From Blastococcus litoris (GTDB lineage Bacteria > Actinomycetota > Actinomycetes > Mycobacteriales > Geodermatophilaceae), in contig NZ_QCZF01000002.1 in the NCBI RefSeq assembly GCF_003075095.1, positions 248,001 to 312,000 of the forward strand: DNA of 64,000 bases, read 5' to 3'. This document shows positions 39,596 to 49,179 of this stretch, piece after piece. The translations under genes were made by a program, and so were the position numbers. The notes below the pieces were generated by a model. That model made no database searches. It saw only the letters and a list, made by a program, of their open reading frames with translations, and was not told where the DNA came from. Each line of letters starts with the position of its first letter. Positions within the stretch are counted from its first letter, which is position 1.

Positions 39596-40420
39596 ATGGC
39601 ACGCAAGGAGTCCGCACCGCGGCGCGGGGCCTTCCAGGGCGGTGACCGGCGGACGCTGATCGCCGGCAACTGGAAGATGAACATGACCCACCTCGAGGCC
39701 ATCGGTCTCGTGCAGAAGCTCGCGTTCACCGTCGCGGGGCCGGTCCTCGACACCGCCGAGGTGGTCGTCCTGCCGCCGTTCACCGCGCTGCGCAGCGTGC
39801 AGACACTGGTGACCGGCGACAAGCTGTCGGTCGGGTTCGGGGCGCAGGACGTCTCCGTCCACGACTCCGGGGCCTACACCGGCGAGGTCAGCGGCGGCAT
39901 GCTCGCCGCCCTGGCCTGCCAGTACGTGACGGTCGGGCACTCCGAGCGCCGCGCGATGCACGCCGAGGGCGACGCCGTCGTCGCGGCCAAGGCGCAGGCG
40001 GCCCTTCGGCACGGCGTCGTGCCGATCGTGTGCGTGGGGGAGGGGCTCGACGTCCGCAAGGCCGAGGAGCACGTCGGCTACTGCACGACCCAGCTCGACG
40101 CCTCGCTCGACGGGCTCACCGCCGAGCAGGTCGCCGGCATCGTCATCGCCTACGAGCCCGTGTGGGCGATCGGCACGGGTGAGGTGGCCACCCCGGAGGA
40201 CGCGCAGGAGGTCTGCGGGGCACTCCGGGCGCGGCTCGCCGAGCGGTTCGGACCCGAGACCGCCGAGTCCGTCCGTATCCTCTACGGCGGGTCGGTGAAG
40301 GCCGCGAGCACGGCCGGGATCCTGGCCGGGCCGGACATCGACGGTGCACTGGTCGGCGGCGCAAGCCTGGACGCCGACGAGTTCGCGCAGATCTGTCGGA
40401 TCGCCGCCGACGGCAGCTGA
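39596..40420 (+). CDS. tpiA: Triosephosphate isomerase
   Basis: Interconverts dihydroxyacetone phosphate and glyceraldehyde 3-phosphate. About 274 aa, with an N-terminal extension of some 18 residues ([18 protein letters not shown]) before the family start [12 protein letters not shown]. The catalytic His is in VGHSERR and the catalytic Glu in [12 protein letters not shown]; phosphate-binding LYGGSVKA and VGGASLDA follow. It begins 12 bases after pgk. Confidence 0.95.
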   Translation: MARKESAPRRGAFQGGDRRTLIAGNWKMNMTHLEAIGLVQKLAFTVAGPVLDTAEVVVLPPFTALRSVQTLVTGDKLSVGFGAQDVSVHDSGAYTGEVSGGMLAALACQYVTVGHSERRAMHAEGDAVVAAKAQAALRHGVVPIVCVGEGLDVRKAEEHVGYCTTQLDASLDGLTAEQVAGIVIAYEPVWAIGTGEVATPEDAQEVCGALRARLAERFGPETAESVRILYGGSVKAASTAGILAGPDIDGALVGGASLDADEFAQICRIAADGS

Positions 40421-40469
40421 GCCCCGCTGTCGCCGCCGGCCGCATGGAACTGGGGGCGGGCAGCAGGCA

Positions 40470-42245
40470 GTGGAGAACACCCTGGAGCGGCTGACCGGCC
40501 GGCTGCCGGCGTGGGCCCGGAACCGGTCGCCGCGCCGCATCCTCGCGTCGGCCGCCGTCGTCCTGCTGATCGTCGTCATCGCCGTCAGCTGCGGCGGCGG
40601 CTCCGGCGGCCGAGCCGACGTCCCGGTCGTCGAGGGCCAGCCGGACGCCGGCGTGACCGGCGTCCGCGCGCCGTCGACGGCGACCGGCGAGACGCTGCGC
40701 GTGGTGTCGGCCGAGATCGACAGCCTCGACCCGCAGCGCTCCTACCTGCCCGGGGTCTGGAACCTGATGCGGCTCTACACCCGCACCCTGGTCACCTACT
40801 CCACCGAGCCCGGCCGCACGGACGAGCTCGTGCCGGACCTCGCCACCGACCTGGGGACGCCGTCCGAGGACGGGCTGAGCTGGACGTTCACGCTGCGCGA
40901 GGGCGCGATGTTCGAGACCGGGCGTCCGATCACCAGCCGTGACGTCAAGTACGGCATCGAGCGGTCCTTCGCCTCCGACGTGATCGTCGGCGGTCCGACC
41001 TACGTCGTGGACCTGCTCGACGTGCCGGGCAACGAGTACGCCGGCCCCTACCAGGACGAGGCCGCCGACAAGCTCGGCCTGCCGACGATCGAGACCCCCG
41101 ACGACCTCACGATCGTCTTCCGCCTGCGCGCCCCGCAGCCCGACCTCCCGTTCGTGATGGCGCTCCCCTCGAGCAGCCCGGTGCCCATCGAGGCCGACAC
41201 CGGCGCCGGCTACGGCGCCGACCCGGTGTCGTCGGGGCCCTACGCGATCACGTCGGTCGACCCGGCGACCGGCATCCTGCTCGAGCGGAACCCGCAGTGG
41301 AACCCCGACTCCGACGACGTCCGCACCGCGCTGCCCGACCGCGTCGTCGTGCGCACCGGCCTGAACGGCGTCGAGCGCGACCAGGCCCTGCTGGCCGGCT
41401 CGGCCGACATCGACATCACCGGCACCGGCGTCGCGACGACCTCGCGGTTCTCCTCGGACGACGGCAGCCCCGTCCTGGACCGGGTGGACGACACGACCAC
41501 CGGGGCCATGCGGCTGCTCGCCATGCCCACGGACGTCGCGCCGATGAACAACCCGGACTGCCGCGCCGCCGTGGCCGCGACCGTGGACCGCGCGGCGATC
41601 CAGGACCAGCTCGGCGGGCCGGTCAACGCCGTCCGCCGGTCGGTCCTCTGGCCGCGCGCCCTCGACGGCGGCCCGGAGGACCCCGACACGCGCCCCGACC
41701 TCGGCGCCGCCCGCGCCGCGCTGGAGGCCTGCGGGCAGCCCGACGGCTTCAGCACCGTCCTCGCCGTCGCCGACACACCGACCAGCGTCGACGTCGCCGA
41801 CCTCATCGCCGGGCAGCTCGGCGAGGTCGGCATCGACGTGACCGTGCAGCCGCTCGGCGCGACGAGCTTCTACGCCACCGACGTCGGATCCCCGGACAAC
41901 GTGGCCGCGAACGGTTTCGGGCTCGTCCTGGCGACGTGGACGGCGGACTTCCCGACGCCGGCGTCGTTCCTGGCGCCGCTGGTCGACAGCCGCAGCATCC
42001 GCGCGGTGGGCAACACGAACTACGCGCGTCTGGCCGTCCCCGAGATCGACGCGCTGGTGGACGCCGCCCGGGTGGCGGGCGACCCCGCGGCGTGGCGGGA
42101 GGTGGCCGCCGCGGTGGACGCCGCGTCCGTGTACGTGCCGCTCGCCGAGACCCGGGTCCAGCTGCTGGCGGGGCAGCGGTTGCACAACGGCGTCGTGATG
42201 CAGCCCTACAGCGGCTACGACCTCGCGACCGCGGGCGTCAAGTAG
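40470..42245 (+). CDS. Lipoprotein of the peptide-binding ABC family (SBP_bac_5), orphan
   Basis: About 591 aa from a GTG at 40470. A basic start (RLPAWARNRSPRRIL) precedes a hydrophobic helix ending VIAVSC, a lipobox with Cys at about residue 37, then GGGSGG. The rest is a family 5 extracellular solute-binding domain (TLRVVSAEIDSLDPQRSYLP to VMQPYSGYDLA), the type that binds di- and oligopeptides or nickel. No permease or ATPase genes lie nearby, so it may serve a transporter elsewhere or act as a sensor. It is inserted between tpiA and secG. Confidence 0.88.
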   Translation: MENTLERLTGRLPAWARNRSPRRILASAAVVLLIVVIAVSCGGGSGGRADVPVVEGQPDAGVTGVRAPSTATGETLRVVSAEIDSLDPQRSYLPGVWNLMRLYTRTLVTYSTEPGRTDELVPDLATDLGTPSEDGLSWTFTLREGAMFETGRPITSRDVKYGIERSFASDVIVGGPTYVVDLLDVPGNEYAGPYQDEAADKLGLPTIETPDDLTIVFRLRAPQPDLPFVMALPSSSPVPIEADTGAGYGADPVSSGPYAITSVDPATGILLERNPQWNPDSDDVRTALPDRVVVRTGLNGVERDQALLAGSADIDITGTGVATTSRFSSDDGSPVLDRVDDTTTGAMRLLAMPTDVAPMNNPDCRAAVAATVDRAAIQDQLGGPVNAVRRSVLWPRALDGGPEDPDTRPDLGAARAALEACGQPDGFSTVLAVADTPTSVDVADLIAGQLGEVGIDVTVQPLGATSFYATDVGSPDNVAANGFGLVLATWTADFPTPASFLAPLVDSRSIRAVGNTNYARLAVPEIDALVDAARVAGDPAAWREVAAAVDAASVYVPLAETRVQLLAGQRLHNGVVMQPYSGYDLATAGVK

Positions 42246-42302
42246 GCTCGGAAGTCAGAGCCCGGTGCCGTCCTGCCGGCCGCCCAACCTGGAGAAGTCG
42301 TC

Positions 42303-42536
42303 ATGGAGCTGGTCCTCAACGTGCTGCTGGTCCTCACCAGCGCGATCCTCGTGGTGCTGATCCTGCTGCACCGCGGCAAGGGCGGCGGTCTGTCCTCCAT
42401 GTTCGGCGGCGCGGTGTCCTCGTCCCTCAGCGGCTCGTCCGTGGTCGAGAAGAACCTCAACCGGCTCACCGTCTTCTGCGCGCTGATCTGGGCCGTCTGC
42501 ATCGTGGGCCTGGGCATCCTCCTCAAGGTCGGCTAG
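42303..42536 (+). CDS. secG: Preprotein translocase subunit SecG
   Basis: A protein of 77 aa with two helices (LVLNVLLVLTSAILVVLILL and FCALIWAVCIVGLGILLKVG) separated by the conserved HRGKGGGLSSMFGG loop. SecG assists protein export by SecYE and SecA. GGAGAAG lies six bases before the ATG. Downstream of glycolytic genes is its usual actinobacterial place. Confidence 0.95.
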   Translation: MELVLNVLLVLTSAILVVLILLHRGKGGGLSSMFGGAVSSSLSGSSVVEKNLNRLTVFCALIWAVCIVGLGILLKVG

Positions 42537-42571
42537 CGCTCCTCGGGACGGATCGGCACCGATCCGGAGCG
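42537..42571 (+). terminator. Stem-loop after secG
   Basis: An inner 7-bp stem (42549-42555 with 42560-42566, loop GCAC) sits inside an outer short pairing CGCTCC/GGAGCG with a six-base bulge. It starts right after the secG stop and is followed by AAAA. Probable terminator, moderate support. Confidence 0.5.
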
Positions 42572-42603
42572 AAAACGTGACCGGAGATCGCGCCTCCAGG
42601 CCC

Positions 42604-42609
42604 TAGACT
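42604..42609 (+). promoter_or_regulatory. Possible -10 box of rbpA
   Basis: TAGACT fits TANNNT, 52 bases upstream of the rbpA GTG. The -35 region is unconvincing. Confidence 0.35.
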
Positions 42610-42660
42610 GCCCGCGCGGCCGTGATCTGCCGCACGATCCCGAAGACACAGGGGGCGCTC

Positions 42661-42999
42661 GTGGCTGGTGGCAACGCGATCCGGGGGACCCGGGTCGGCG
42701 CAGGTCCGATGGGGGAGGCCGAGCGCGGTGAGGCCGCGCCGCGCAACCGGATCCCGTTCTGGTGCGCGAACCGGCACGAGACGCGGGTGGCCTTCGCGTC
42801 CGATGCCGACGTGCCCGAGTTCTGGGACTGCCCTCGTTGCGGCCTGCCCGCCGGCCAGGACCAGCAGAACCCACCGCCGGCACCGCGCACCGAGCCGTAC
42901 AAGACGCACCTGGCCTACGTCCGCGAGCGGCGCAGCGACGCCGACGGGGACGCGCTGCTCGAGGAGGCCCTGACCCGGCTGCACCAGCGCCGGGCCTGA
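42661..42999 (+). CDS. rbpA: RNA polymerase-binding protein RbpA
   Basis: A protein of 112 aa from GTG 42661, preceded by AGGGGGCG. RbpA binds group 1 and some group 2 sigma factors and stabilises open promoter complexes in actinobacteria. Recognised by MAGGNAIRGTRVGAGPMGEA (GTG start read as Met), the CANRHETRV segment and CPRCGLPAG (the second cysteine pair, here with the CAN cysteine), followed by EPYKTHLAYVRERRS. An actinobacterial hallmark gene. Confidence 0.96.
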   Translation: MAGGNAIRGTRVGAGPMGEAERGEAAPRNRIPFWCANRHETRVAFASDADVPEFWDCPRCGLPAGQDQQNPPPAPRTEPYKTHLAYVRERRSDADGDALLEEALTRLHQRRA

Positions 43000-43008
43000 T
43001 CCGCCCGG

Positions 43009-43209
43009 TCAGTCGCCCCGGCGCGGGCCGGGGACGGGCGGACGGGTGACCCACCCGGCGGTCTCGACGTCCCAGTACTGCGACCGCGGCCGCGTGCCGC
43101 GCGGGAACTGCCCCGGCTCCAGCCAGGGCAGCGGGCGCGCAGCTCCCGGCGTGCGCGGCGCGGGGACCACTCCGGTCGTCGGGCGGGTGAGAACTGTGCC
43201 GTCGGTCAT
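43009..43209 (-). CDS. Small hypothetical protein coupled to the PIG-L gene
   Basis: A protein of 66 aa, Pro- and Arg-rich, reading LPWLEPGQFPRGTRPRSQYW, then DVETAGWVTRPP. No membrane segment. Its ATG overlaps the stop of the PIG-L deacetylase gene as ATGA, and AGGAG lies seven bases upstream, so translation is likely. No family is recognised. It ends 9 bases from the convergent rbpA stop. Confidence 0.6.
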   Translation of the reverse strand: MTDGTVLTRPTTGVVPAPRTPGAARPLPWLEPGQFPRGTRPRSQYWDVETAGWVTRPPVPGPRRGD

Positions 43210-44090
43210 GGGGTGCTCCTGCTCGCGGGGTCCACTCGGCGGCAGCTTGCCGCCTCGGTAGGGAAGAGGAACCGCCCCCGCCGCGCGGATACCGAGCGCG
43301 CCGCCGGTCGCTGCCGGCTGCGGTCGGGAAGTCGCACGCGGGCGAGGTGGTCGACGGTCAGGAACGCCCGGCGCAGCCCCTCGCTGAGCCCCTCGAACGG
43401 CGACACCTGGGAGCGGTGCTCGGCGATCGCCGCCTCGCGGCGGTCGAGCACGTCGCTGGTGCCGACGACGTCGGTGATGTCGGCGTCGTCCCGGCCGAGG
43501 CCGGCCGGGTCGAGCGCGTGGTACGCGGTGTCGGGTCGCACCGCCCGCATCTCGTCCAGCCACCGTCGGAGCAGGCTGTTGGGCAGGCACTGCTCGACGA
43601 GCAGGGGAGCGGGGCCCTCCAGCGCGGCGACCGCCTCGCGGACGGCGGCGCCGACGTGCAGGTGGTCGCGGTGCCCGTCGCTGCCGTCCAGGGTGAGCAG
43701 CACCTGCGGCGCCTGCTCCCGGATCAGCGAGCCCAGCACGGCGGCCACCTCCTCCACCGGCGCCGCGCAGAGCGAGCCGCCGGGCAGGTCGCCGTCGAAC
43801 CCGGAGTCGCGGTAGCCGAGGAGGTCGACCCGGGCGACGCCCAGCCGAGCGGCGGCCCGCCGGAGCTCGGCCTCCCGCACCGTGCCGAGGTCGCCGTCCG
43901 CGGTGCCGGGCACGGTCTCGCCGGCCTCACCCCGGGTGGCGCACACGACGGTGACGTCGGCCCCGCGGGTGGCCGCGTAGGCGATCGTCGAGCCGCAGCC
44001 GAACGACTCGTCGTCGGGGTGCGCGACCGCGACCAGCCAGCGGTCGCCCGGGTGGACATCGAGCAGGGGGTCACGGGCGCTGTCGGTCAT
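43206..44090 (-). CDS. PIG-L family deacetylase
   Basis: About 294 aa. The zinc-binding motif AHPDDESFGCGS at about residue 22 and the second zinc His in GSDGHRDHLHVG are those of N-acetylglucosaminyl deacetylases, including mycothiol enzymes MshB and Mca. Closest assignment within the family is uncertain; context next to pgl gives no clue. The last 25 residues are Arg-rich. The ATG at 44090 is chosen because an upstream extension would be low-complexity. Its stop overlaps the 66-aa gene. Confidence 0.82.
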   Translation of the reverse strand: MTDSARDPLLDVHPGDRWLVAVAHPDDESFGCGSTIAYAATRGADVTVVCATRGEAGETVPGTADGDLGTVREAELRRAAARLGVARVDLLGYRDSGFDGDLPGGSLCAAPVEEVAAVLGSLIREQAPQVLLTLDGSDGHRDHLHVGAAVREAVAALEGPAPLLVEQCLPNSLLRRWLDEMRAVRPDTAYHALDPAGLGRDDADITDVVGTSDVLDRREAAIAEHRSQVSPFEGLSEGLRRAFLTVDHLARVRLPDRSRQRPAARSVSARRGRFLFPTEAASCRRVDPASRSTP

Positions 44091-44130
44091 GCGGCCATCC
44101 GTCCTCGCAGACGCCGGCCGCCGGGCGCGG

Positions 44131-44904
44131 CTAGCCGGGGGGTGCCGGCAGCTTGCCCGCGGCGGCGCGGTCGAGCAACCACCTCGTGGCCCGCACGCCG
44201 TGGACACCCGCTGCGGGCAGCTGCACCGGGTCGGCGCCGTCGGCCAGCGCGCCGGCCACCGCCGCCGCCTTGCCCTCCCCGGCGACGAGCAGCCACACCT
44301 CGTCGGCCGCGTTGATGGCCGTGAACCCCAGGCTCACCCGGGTGGGCGGCGGCTTCGGGCAGTCGCGCACAGCGACGACCGGGCGCTCGTCCCGGACGGC
44401 AGGGGAGTCGGGGAAGATCGAGGCGACGTGCCCCTCGGGCCCCATGCCGAGCAGCAGGACGTCGATGTGCGGGAGCGCCTGCCCCTCGTCGGCCGCGCCG
44501 GCCAGCTCCGCGGCGTACCAGTCGGCCGCCTCCTCGGGATCGGCGAACTCGCCGTCGGACGCCGGCATCGCGTGGATCCGGTGCTCGGGGACGCCGACGC
44601 GCGCGAGCAGCGCCTCGCGGGCCTGCTTCTCGTTGCGGTCGTCGCTGCCGGCGGGGACGAAGCGCTCGTCGCCCCACCAGAAGTCGACGTGCTCCCAGTC
44701 GACGGTCTCGCGCACCGGCTCCTCGGCGAGGCCGGCGACGTGCTCGAGCACCGCGATGCCCACGCCGCCGCCGGTCAGCACCACCGACGCCCGCCCGTGC
44801 AGGATCTGCGCCGCGGCGAGCCGGGCCACCAGGGCCTCGGCCACGGCCCGCGCGAGGCCGTCGGCGTCGGCCTCGACGACGACGTCCGGCCGGGGGGCGG
44901 TCAC
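44131..44904 (-). CDS. pgl: 6-phosphogluconolactonase
   Basis: Hydrolyses 6-phosphogluconolactone in the oxidative pentose phosphate pathway. About 257 aa from GTG 44904. Family motifs are VVLTGGGVGIAVLEHV, VDFWWGDERFVP, DVLLLGMGPEGHVASIFP and LGFTAINAADEVWLLV. The start overlaps the opcA stop as GTGA, so opcA and pgl are coupled. It is the last gene of the zwf-opcA-pgl set. Confidence 0.94.
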   Translation of the reverse strand: MTAPRPDVVVEADADGLARAVAEALVARLAAAQILHGRASVVLTGGGVGIAVLEHVAGLAEEPVRETVDWEHVDFWWGDERFVPAGSDDRNEKQAREALLARVGVPEHRIHAMPASDGEFADPEEAADWYAAELAGAADEGQALPHIDVLLLGMGPEGHVASIFPDSPAVRDERPVVAVRDCPKPPPTRVSLGFTAINAADEVWLLVAGEGKAAAVAGALADGADPVQLPAAGVHGVRATRWLLDRAAAGKLPAPPG

Positions 44905-45953
44905 GAGTCGCCGGCCGGCTTCGCGGCGGCCTTCTTGCGCGGCCGGCCGTTGCCCTCGCCGTTCTCGGCGGGGTCGAACCAGACGTGCTCGCGGTCGGGG
45001 GAGCGGCCCGACAGCCCGGTCATGCCGGTCGCCGCCTGCAGCGCGTCGCTGTAGGGCTCGTCGCGGTCCAGCCGCCGCAGCTCCTCGCTGAGCAGGTCGC
45101 CGAGCACGCGGTCCGGGAGCGCCACCGTCGCGTCCGGGCGGAAGGGCTGAGAGATGACCGCCCCACCCCGGCGGTCGGCCTGGATCCGCACCTCCTCGTC
45201 CTGGTCGAGCTGGAGGGTGACGGAGTCGACCCCGCTGGAGTTCGGCTTGCGTCCGCCGTCCTCCACCGAGACGGGGCAGCCGCACCGGGACGAGAGCCAG
45301 CCGGCCAGCAGCTGGGCGGTCGGGTTGGCCGAGTCGCCCTCGACGCGCGCTCCGTGGACCGCGACGGGCTCGCCCCGCCGGCCGGAGACGGAGTCCAGCG
45401 TGGACGCCAGGATCGACCGCCAGGCCGTGCTGCGGGTCCACGCCAGGTCGGTGTCACCAGGCGCGTAGTCGACCGCGCGGGTCCGGAGCGCGGCCAGCGG
45501 GTCCGCGGCGATCGAGCTGTCGGTGATCCGCCTGTGGGCGAAGACCGCGAGGGCATCGGTGGCCAGCTTGTCCGGGGGAGCCGCGTGCCACCAGGCCACG
45601 ACCGGGGCGTCGGCGGCCAGCAGCGGCAGGACGACGGACTCGGCGTGCAGCCCGAGGCGGCCGTACATCCGCATGACCACGGCCTCGCCGGGGCCGAGGC
45701 GCCCGCCGATGAGCACCTCGGCGTCGAGCCGCGGCGCCGGGGCCTCCAGCTGGCGGCGGACCACGACCAGGATGCGGCAGGGGTGGGCCTCGGCAGCCTG
45801 GGTGGCGGCCTCCTCGGCCTCGTTCACCCGGCTCTCGTCGGCGATCACGACCAGCGTCAGCGCTACCCCGGAGAGCACCGCGCCGCCGGTGCGCCGCTGG
45901 GCGGCCAGTTCCTTGACCACGGCCGAGCCGGTGGTGTCCCAGAGGGTCGTCAC
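44901..45953 (-). CDS. opcA: Glucose-6-phosphate dehydrogenase assembly protein OpcA
   Basis: A protein of 350 aa, with the MTTLWDTTGSAVVKELAAQR start typical of OpcA. OpcA is needed for full glucose-6-phosphate dehydrogenase activity in cyanobacteria and actinobacteria and is nearly always next to zwf, as here. Conserved stretches include ADAPVVAWWHAAPP, and DLAWTRSTAWRSILAS. An acidic/basic tail (KKAAAKPAGDS) follows. The gap to zwf is 37 bases. Confidence 0.95.
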   Translation of the reverse strand: MTTLWDTTGSAVVKELAAQRRTGGAVLSGVALTLVVIADESRVNEAEEAATQAAEAHPCRILVVVRRQLEAPAPRLDAEVLIGGRLGPGEAVVMRMYGRLGLHAESVVLPLLAADAPVVAWWHAAPPDKLATDALAVFAHRRITDSSIAADPLAALRTRAVDYAPGDTDLAWTRSTAWRSILASTLDSVSGRRGEPVAVHGARVEGDSANPTAQLLAGWLSSRCGCPVSVEDGGRKPNSSGVDSVTLQLDQDEEVRIQADRRGGAVISQPFRPDATVALPDRVLGDLLSEELRRLDRDEPYSDALQAATGMTGLSGRSPDREHVWFDPAENGEGNGRPRKKAAAKPAGDS

Positions 45954-45990
45954 GGTGTCTCCTCGGTTCGGAGTGCGGGGAGGGGCGCGG

Positions 45991-47508
45991 TCACGGTCGC
46001 CGCCACCGCCGTCCCTCGGCGGCCAGCATCTCCTCGGCGGCGCGCGGGCCCCACTCGCCGGCGCGGTAGGGGTGCGGCGTCGACCCGGCCCAGAACTCCT
46101 CGAGCGGGTCGATCACCGCCCACGAGGCCTCCACCTCGGCGTTGCGGGGGAACAGCGTCGCGTCGCCGAGCAGCACGTCGAGCAGCAGCCGCTCGTAGGC
46201 CTCGGGGCTGGCCTCGGTGAACTGCTCGCCGTAGAGGAAGTCCATCGAGACGTCGCGGACCTCCATGACGCTCCCGGGAACCTTGGACCCGAACTTGAGG
46301 GTGACCCCCTCGTCGGGCTGGACCCGCACCACGAGCTGGTTGTTGCCGAGCTCCTCGGTGTCGGTGTCGGCGAAGGGCAGGTGCGGGGCGCGCTTGAACA
46401 CGAGCGCGATCTCGGTGACGCGGCGGGGGAGCCGCTTGCCGGTGCGCAGGTAGAACGGCACCCCGGCCCAGCGGCGGGTCTCCACGCCGAGCCGTACGGC
46501 CGCGAAGGTCTCGGTCTTCGAGCGCGGGTCGACGCCCTCCTCCTGCCGGTAGCCGTTCGCCCGCTGACCGGCCAGCCAGCCCTGCTCGTACTGGCCGCGG
46601 ACGGCGAAGGTCTCGAGGTCCTCGGGCAGCGAGATGGCGCGCAGGACCTTCAGCTTCTCGGTGCGGATCTCCTCGGCGGAGAACTCGACCGGCTCCTCCA
46701 TCGCGGTCAGCGCGAGCAGCTGGAGGAGGTGGTTCTGCAGCACGTCCCGGGCGGCGCCGGTCTTCTCGTAGAACTGCGCCCGGCCGCCGATGCCGACGTC
46801 CTCCGCCATGGTGATCTGCACCGAGTCGACGTTCTGCGCGTTCCAGATGGGCTCGAACAGGCTGTTGGCGAAGCGCAGGGCCAGCAGGTTCTGGACCGTC
46901 TCCTTGCCCAGGTAGTGGTCGATCCGGAAGACGTCCTCGGCGCTGAACACCGAGTCCACCAGTTCGTTGAGCTCGCGGCTCGAGGGAAGGTCCTCGCCGA
47001 AGGGCTTCTCGACGACGACGCGACGCCACCGGTCCGGCGTGCTCTGCGCCATGCCCGTGCGCTCCATCTGCTTGAGCACGGTGGGGAACATGGCCGGCGG
47101 GATGGAGAGGTAGAACGCGGCGTTCCCCCCGATGCCGTGCGAGCCCTCCAGCTCGCGCAGCGTGGCGGCCAGCTGGTCGAAGGCGTCGTCGTCGTCGAAC
47201 GAGCCCTGGACGAAGTGGACGGTCGCGGCCAGGCGCTCCCAGACCTCCTCGCGCCACGGGGTCCGCGCGTGCTCGCGTGCGGAGTCGCGCGAGAGCTCGG
47301 CGAAGTCCTGGTCCTCCCAGTCACGACGGGCGAACCCGAGCAGCGCGAAGTTGGTGGGGAGCAGCCCCCGGTTGGCCAGGTCGTACACCGCGGGGAGCAG
47401 CTTCTTGCGGGCGAGGTCGCCGGTGATGCCGAAGACGACCAGGGCGCACGGCTCGGGTACCCGGGGCAGCCGCCGGTCCCGCGGGTCGCGCAGCGGGTTG
47501 GGGATCAT
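45991..47508 (-). CDS. zwf: Glucose-6-phosphate dehydrogenase
   Basis: The NADP-dependent entry enzyme of the oxidative pentose phosphate pathway. 505 aa. It has CALVVFGITGDLARKKLLPA (NADP-binding), the substrate motif RIDHYLGKETVQNLLALRFA, and NQLVVRVQPDEGVTLKFGSK. All catalytic residues (Asp-His pair, Lys in GKE) are seen. A terminator separates it from pgi upstream. Confidence 0.96.
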   Translation of the reverse strand: MIPNPLRDPRDRRLPRVPEPCALVVFGITGDLARKKLLPAVYDLANRGLLPTNFALLGFARRDWEDQDFAELSRDSAREHARTPWREEVWERLAATVHFVQGSFDDDDAFDQLAATLRELEGSHGIGGNAAFYLSIPPAMFPTVLKQMERTGMAQSTPDRWRRVVVEKPFGEDLPSSRELNELVDSVFSAEDVFRIDHYLGKETVQNLLALRFANSLFEPIWNAQNVDSVQITMAEDVGIGGRAQFYEKTGAARDVLQNHLLQLLALTAMEEPVEFSAEEIRTEKLKVLRAISLPEDLETFAVRGQYEQGWLAGQRANGYRQEEGVDPRSKTETFAAVRLGVETRRWAGVPFYLRTGKRLPRRVTEIALVFKRAPHLPFADTDTEELGNNQLVVRVQPDEGVTLKFGSKVPGSVMEVRDVSMDFLYGEQFTEASPEAYERLLLDVLLGDATLFPRNAEVEASWAVIDPLEEFWAGSTPHPYRAGEWGPRAAEEMLAAEGRRWRRP

Positions 47509-47538
47509 GTCCGTCCGTCCTCGAGGTCTGGGAGGGGG

Positions 47539-47575
47539 CCCGTCGTCCGGCCCGGCGGGAGGACCGGACGACGGG
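47539..47575 (-). terminator. Terminator after pgi
   Basis: A perfect 12-bp stem (47539-47550 with 47564-47575) with a 13-base loop begins six bases after the pgi stop on the minus strand. It probably separates tkt-tal-pgi from zwf-opcA-pgl. Confidence 0.6.
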
Positions 47576-47580
47576 GTCGG

Positions 47581-49179
47581 TCAGGCGAGGGCCGAGAGGA
47601 GCTGGCCCAACCCGGCGGCGCGGTCGGTCAGGTGCAGGTGCAGCAGCGGGCGGTCGCGGTCGGCGAGGGCCTTGCGGTCGCCACCGGCCTGGGCCGCCTG
47701 GAGCGTCGCGAAGCTGTACGGCTGGTCGGGCACGGCCAGGTCCTCGGCGACCACGCCGGTCACCTGCAGGAACGCCCCGACCTGCGGACCGCCCTTGTGG
47801 TACTGCCCGGTGGAGTGCAGGAACCGGGGTCCCCAGCCGAAGGTGACCGCGTGCTCGCCCCGCCGGGCCAGGGCGGAGCGCAGGTTCTCGGCGCTCGCGT
47901 CGGCCTCCCGGTCGAGGTAGGCCATCACCGCGAGGTAGCCGCGCGGCGGGACGGAGGCCAGCAGCGCGTCGACGGCCAGGACCACGCCGTCGTGCGAGGA
48001 CAGGTCGACCCCGTCGAGCACGCCGCCGCTGCCGCGGATCTCGATCGCGCCGATCGTCGCCGCCGGCTGCTCGTCGGGGAGGCCCTCGCCGAGGATCCGC
48101 TGGGTGTTCTCCTTGCTCTCGGTGACGTTGGGCTGGTCGAAGGGGTTGATGCCCAGGACCCGCCCGGCCACCGCGGTGGCGTACTCCCAGCCGAGGAACT
48201 GCGCGCCGAGCGGCCCGTCGACGGTCACCGAGGGCCCGGTGCCGGGGCCGCCGGAGCCGATGACGGCGAGCAGGACGTCGCTGCCGGCGGCGCCGGGTGC
48301 GTCGACCGACTCGAGGACGACGGGCAGGATGCCGCGCCCCTCCTTGCCGGTCGACTCGGCGATGAGCTGCTCGGCCCAGTCGCCGAAGCCGGTGATCCCG
48401 GAGCCGGCGTCCGCGAGGGCGAGCTTGTCGCGCCCGGCGCGGAAGCCGGCGCCGAGGGCGACGCCCAGCTCGAGGGCGGGGTTGCCCGGCTCGGCGAGCG
48501 TGCCGGCGAGCTCCTCGGCCTGGTCGAGCAGGGCGCCTACGTCGGCACCCGCGAGGGCCGAGGGAACCAGCCCGAAGGCGGAGAGGGCGGAGTAGCGGCC
48601 GCCGACGTTCGGGTCGGCCAGGAAGACCGCCCGCGCGCCCATGGCCGCGGCCGTCTCGGAGAGGGGCGACCCGGGGTCGGTGACGACGACGAAGCGCCGG
48701 CCGATCTCCTTGTCGTCGAGGCCCGCCTCGGCGAACGCGGCGATGAACGCCCGTCGCTGGCTGTCGGTCTCCACGGTGCCGCCCGACTTCGAGCTGACGA
48801 CGACCACGGTGCGGTCGAGGTCGGACATGGCCGCCGCCACCTGGCCGGGGTCGGTGGTGTCGAGGACGATGAGGGGCACCCCCGCCGTCCGGCAGATGAC
48901 CTCCGGCGCGAGCGAGGAGCCGCCCATGCCGCAGAGCACGATCCGGTCCAGCCCCTCGCCGGCCAGCTCGGCGCGCAGGTCGGCCAGCCGGGCGACCAGC
49001 TCGCGCGAGGTGGCCGGCAGGTCCAGCCAGCCGAGGCGGATCGACGCCTCGCTCTCGGCGTCGGGACCCCACAGCGTGGCGTCCTTGCCGACCAGCCGGC
49101 CGGCGACGTCGTCCTCGCTGAGCGGGCCCCGGACGGAGTCCGGGATGTCCAGCCCGGAGACGCTGACCTGCAGGGTCAT
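47581..49179 (-). CDS. pgi: Glucose-6-phosphate isomerase
   Basis: Interconverts glucose 6-phosphate and fructose 6-phosphate. 532 aa. It is of the type found as a partner or fusion with transaldolase: SIS domain with [40 protein letters not shown] and the catalytic region [20 protein letters not shown]. The C-terminal portion includes [14 protein letters not shown]. The ATG at 49179 overlaps the tal stop as ATGA. Confidence 0.92.
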   Translation of the reverse strand: MTLQVSVSGLDIPDSVRGPLSEDDVAGRLVGKDATLWGPDAESEASIRLGWLDLPATSRELVARLADLRAELAGEGLDRIVLCGMGGSSLAPEVICRTAGVPLIVLDTTDPGQVAAAMSDLDRTVVVVSSKSGGTVETDSQRRAFIAAFAEAGLDDKEIGRRFVVVTDPGSPLSETAAAMGARAVFLADPNVGGRYSALSAFGLVPSALAGADVGALLDQAEELAGTLAEPGNPALELGVALGAGFRAGRDKLALADAGSGITGFGDWAEQLIAESTGKEGRGILPVVLESVDAPGAAGSDVLLAVIGSGGPGTGPSVTVDGPLGAQFLGWEYATAVAGRVLGINPFDQPNVTESKENTQRILGEGLPDEQPAATIGAIEIRGSGGVLDGVDLSSHDGVVLAVDALLASVPPRGYLAVMAYLDREADASAENLRSALARRGEHAVTFGWGPRFLHSTGQYHKGGPQVGAFLQVTGVVAEDLAVPDQPYSFATLQAAQAGGDRKALADRDRPLLHLHLTDRAAGLGQLLSALA

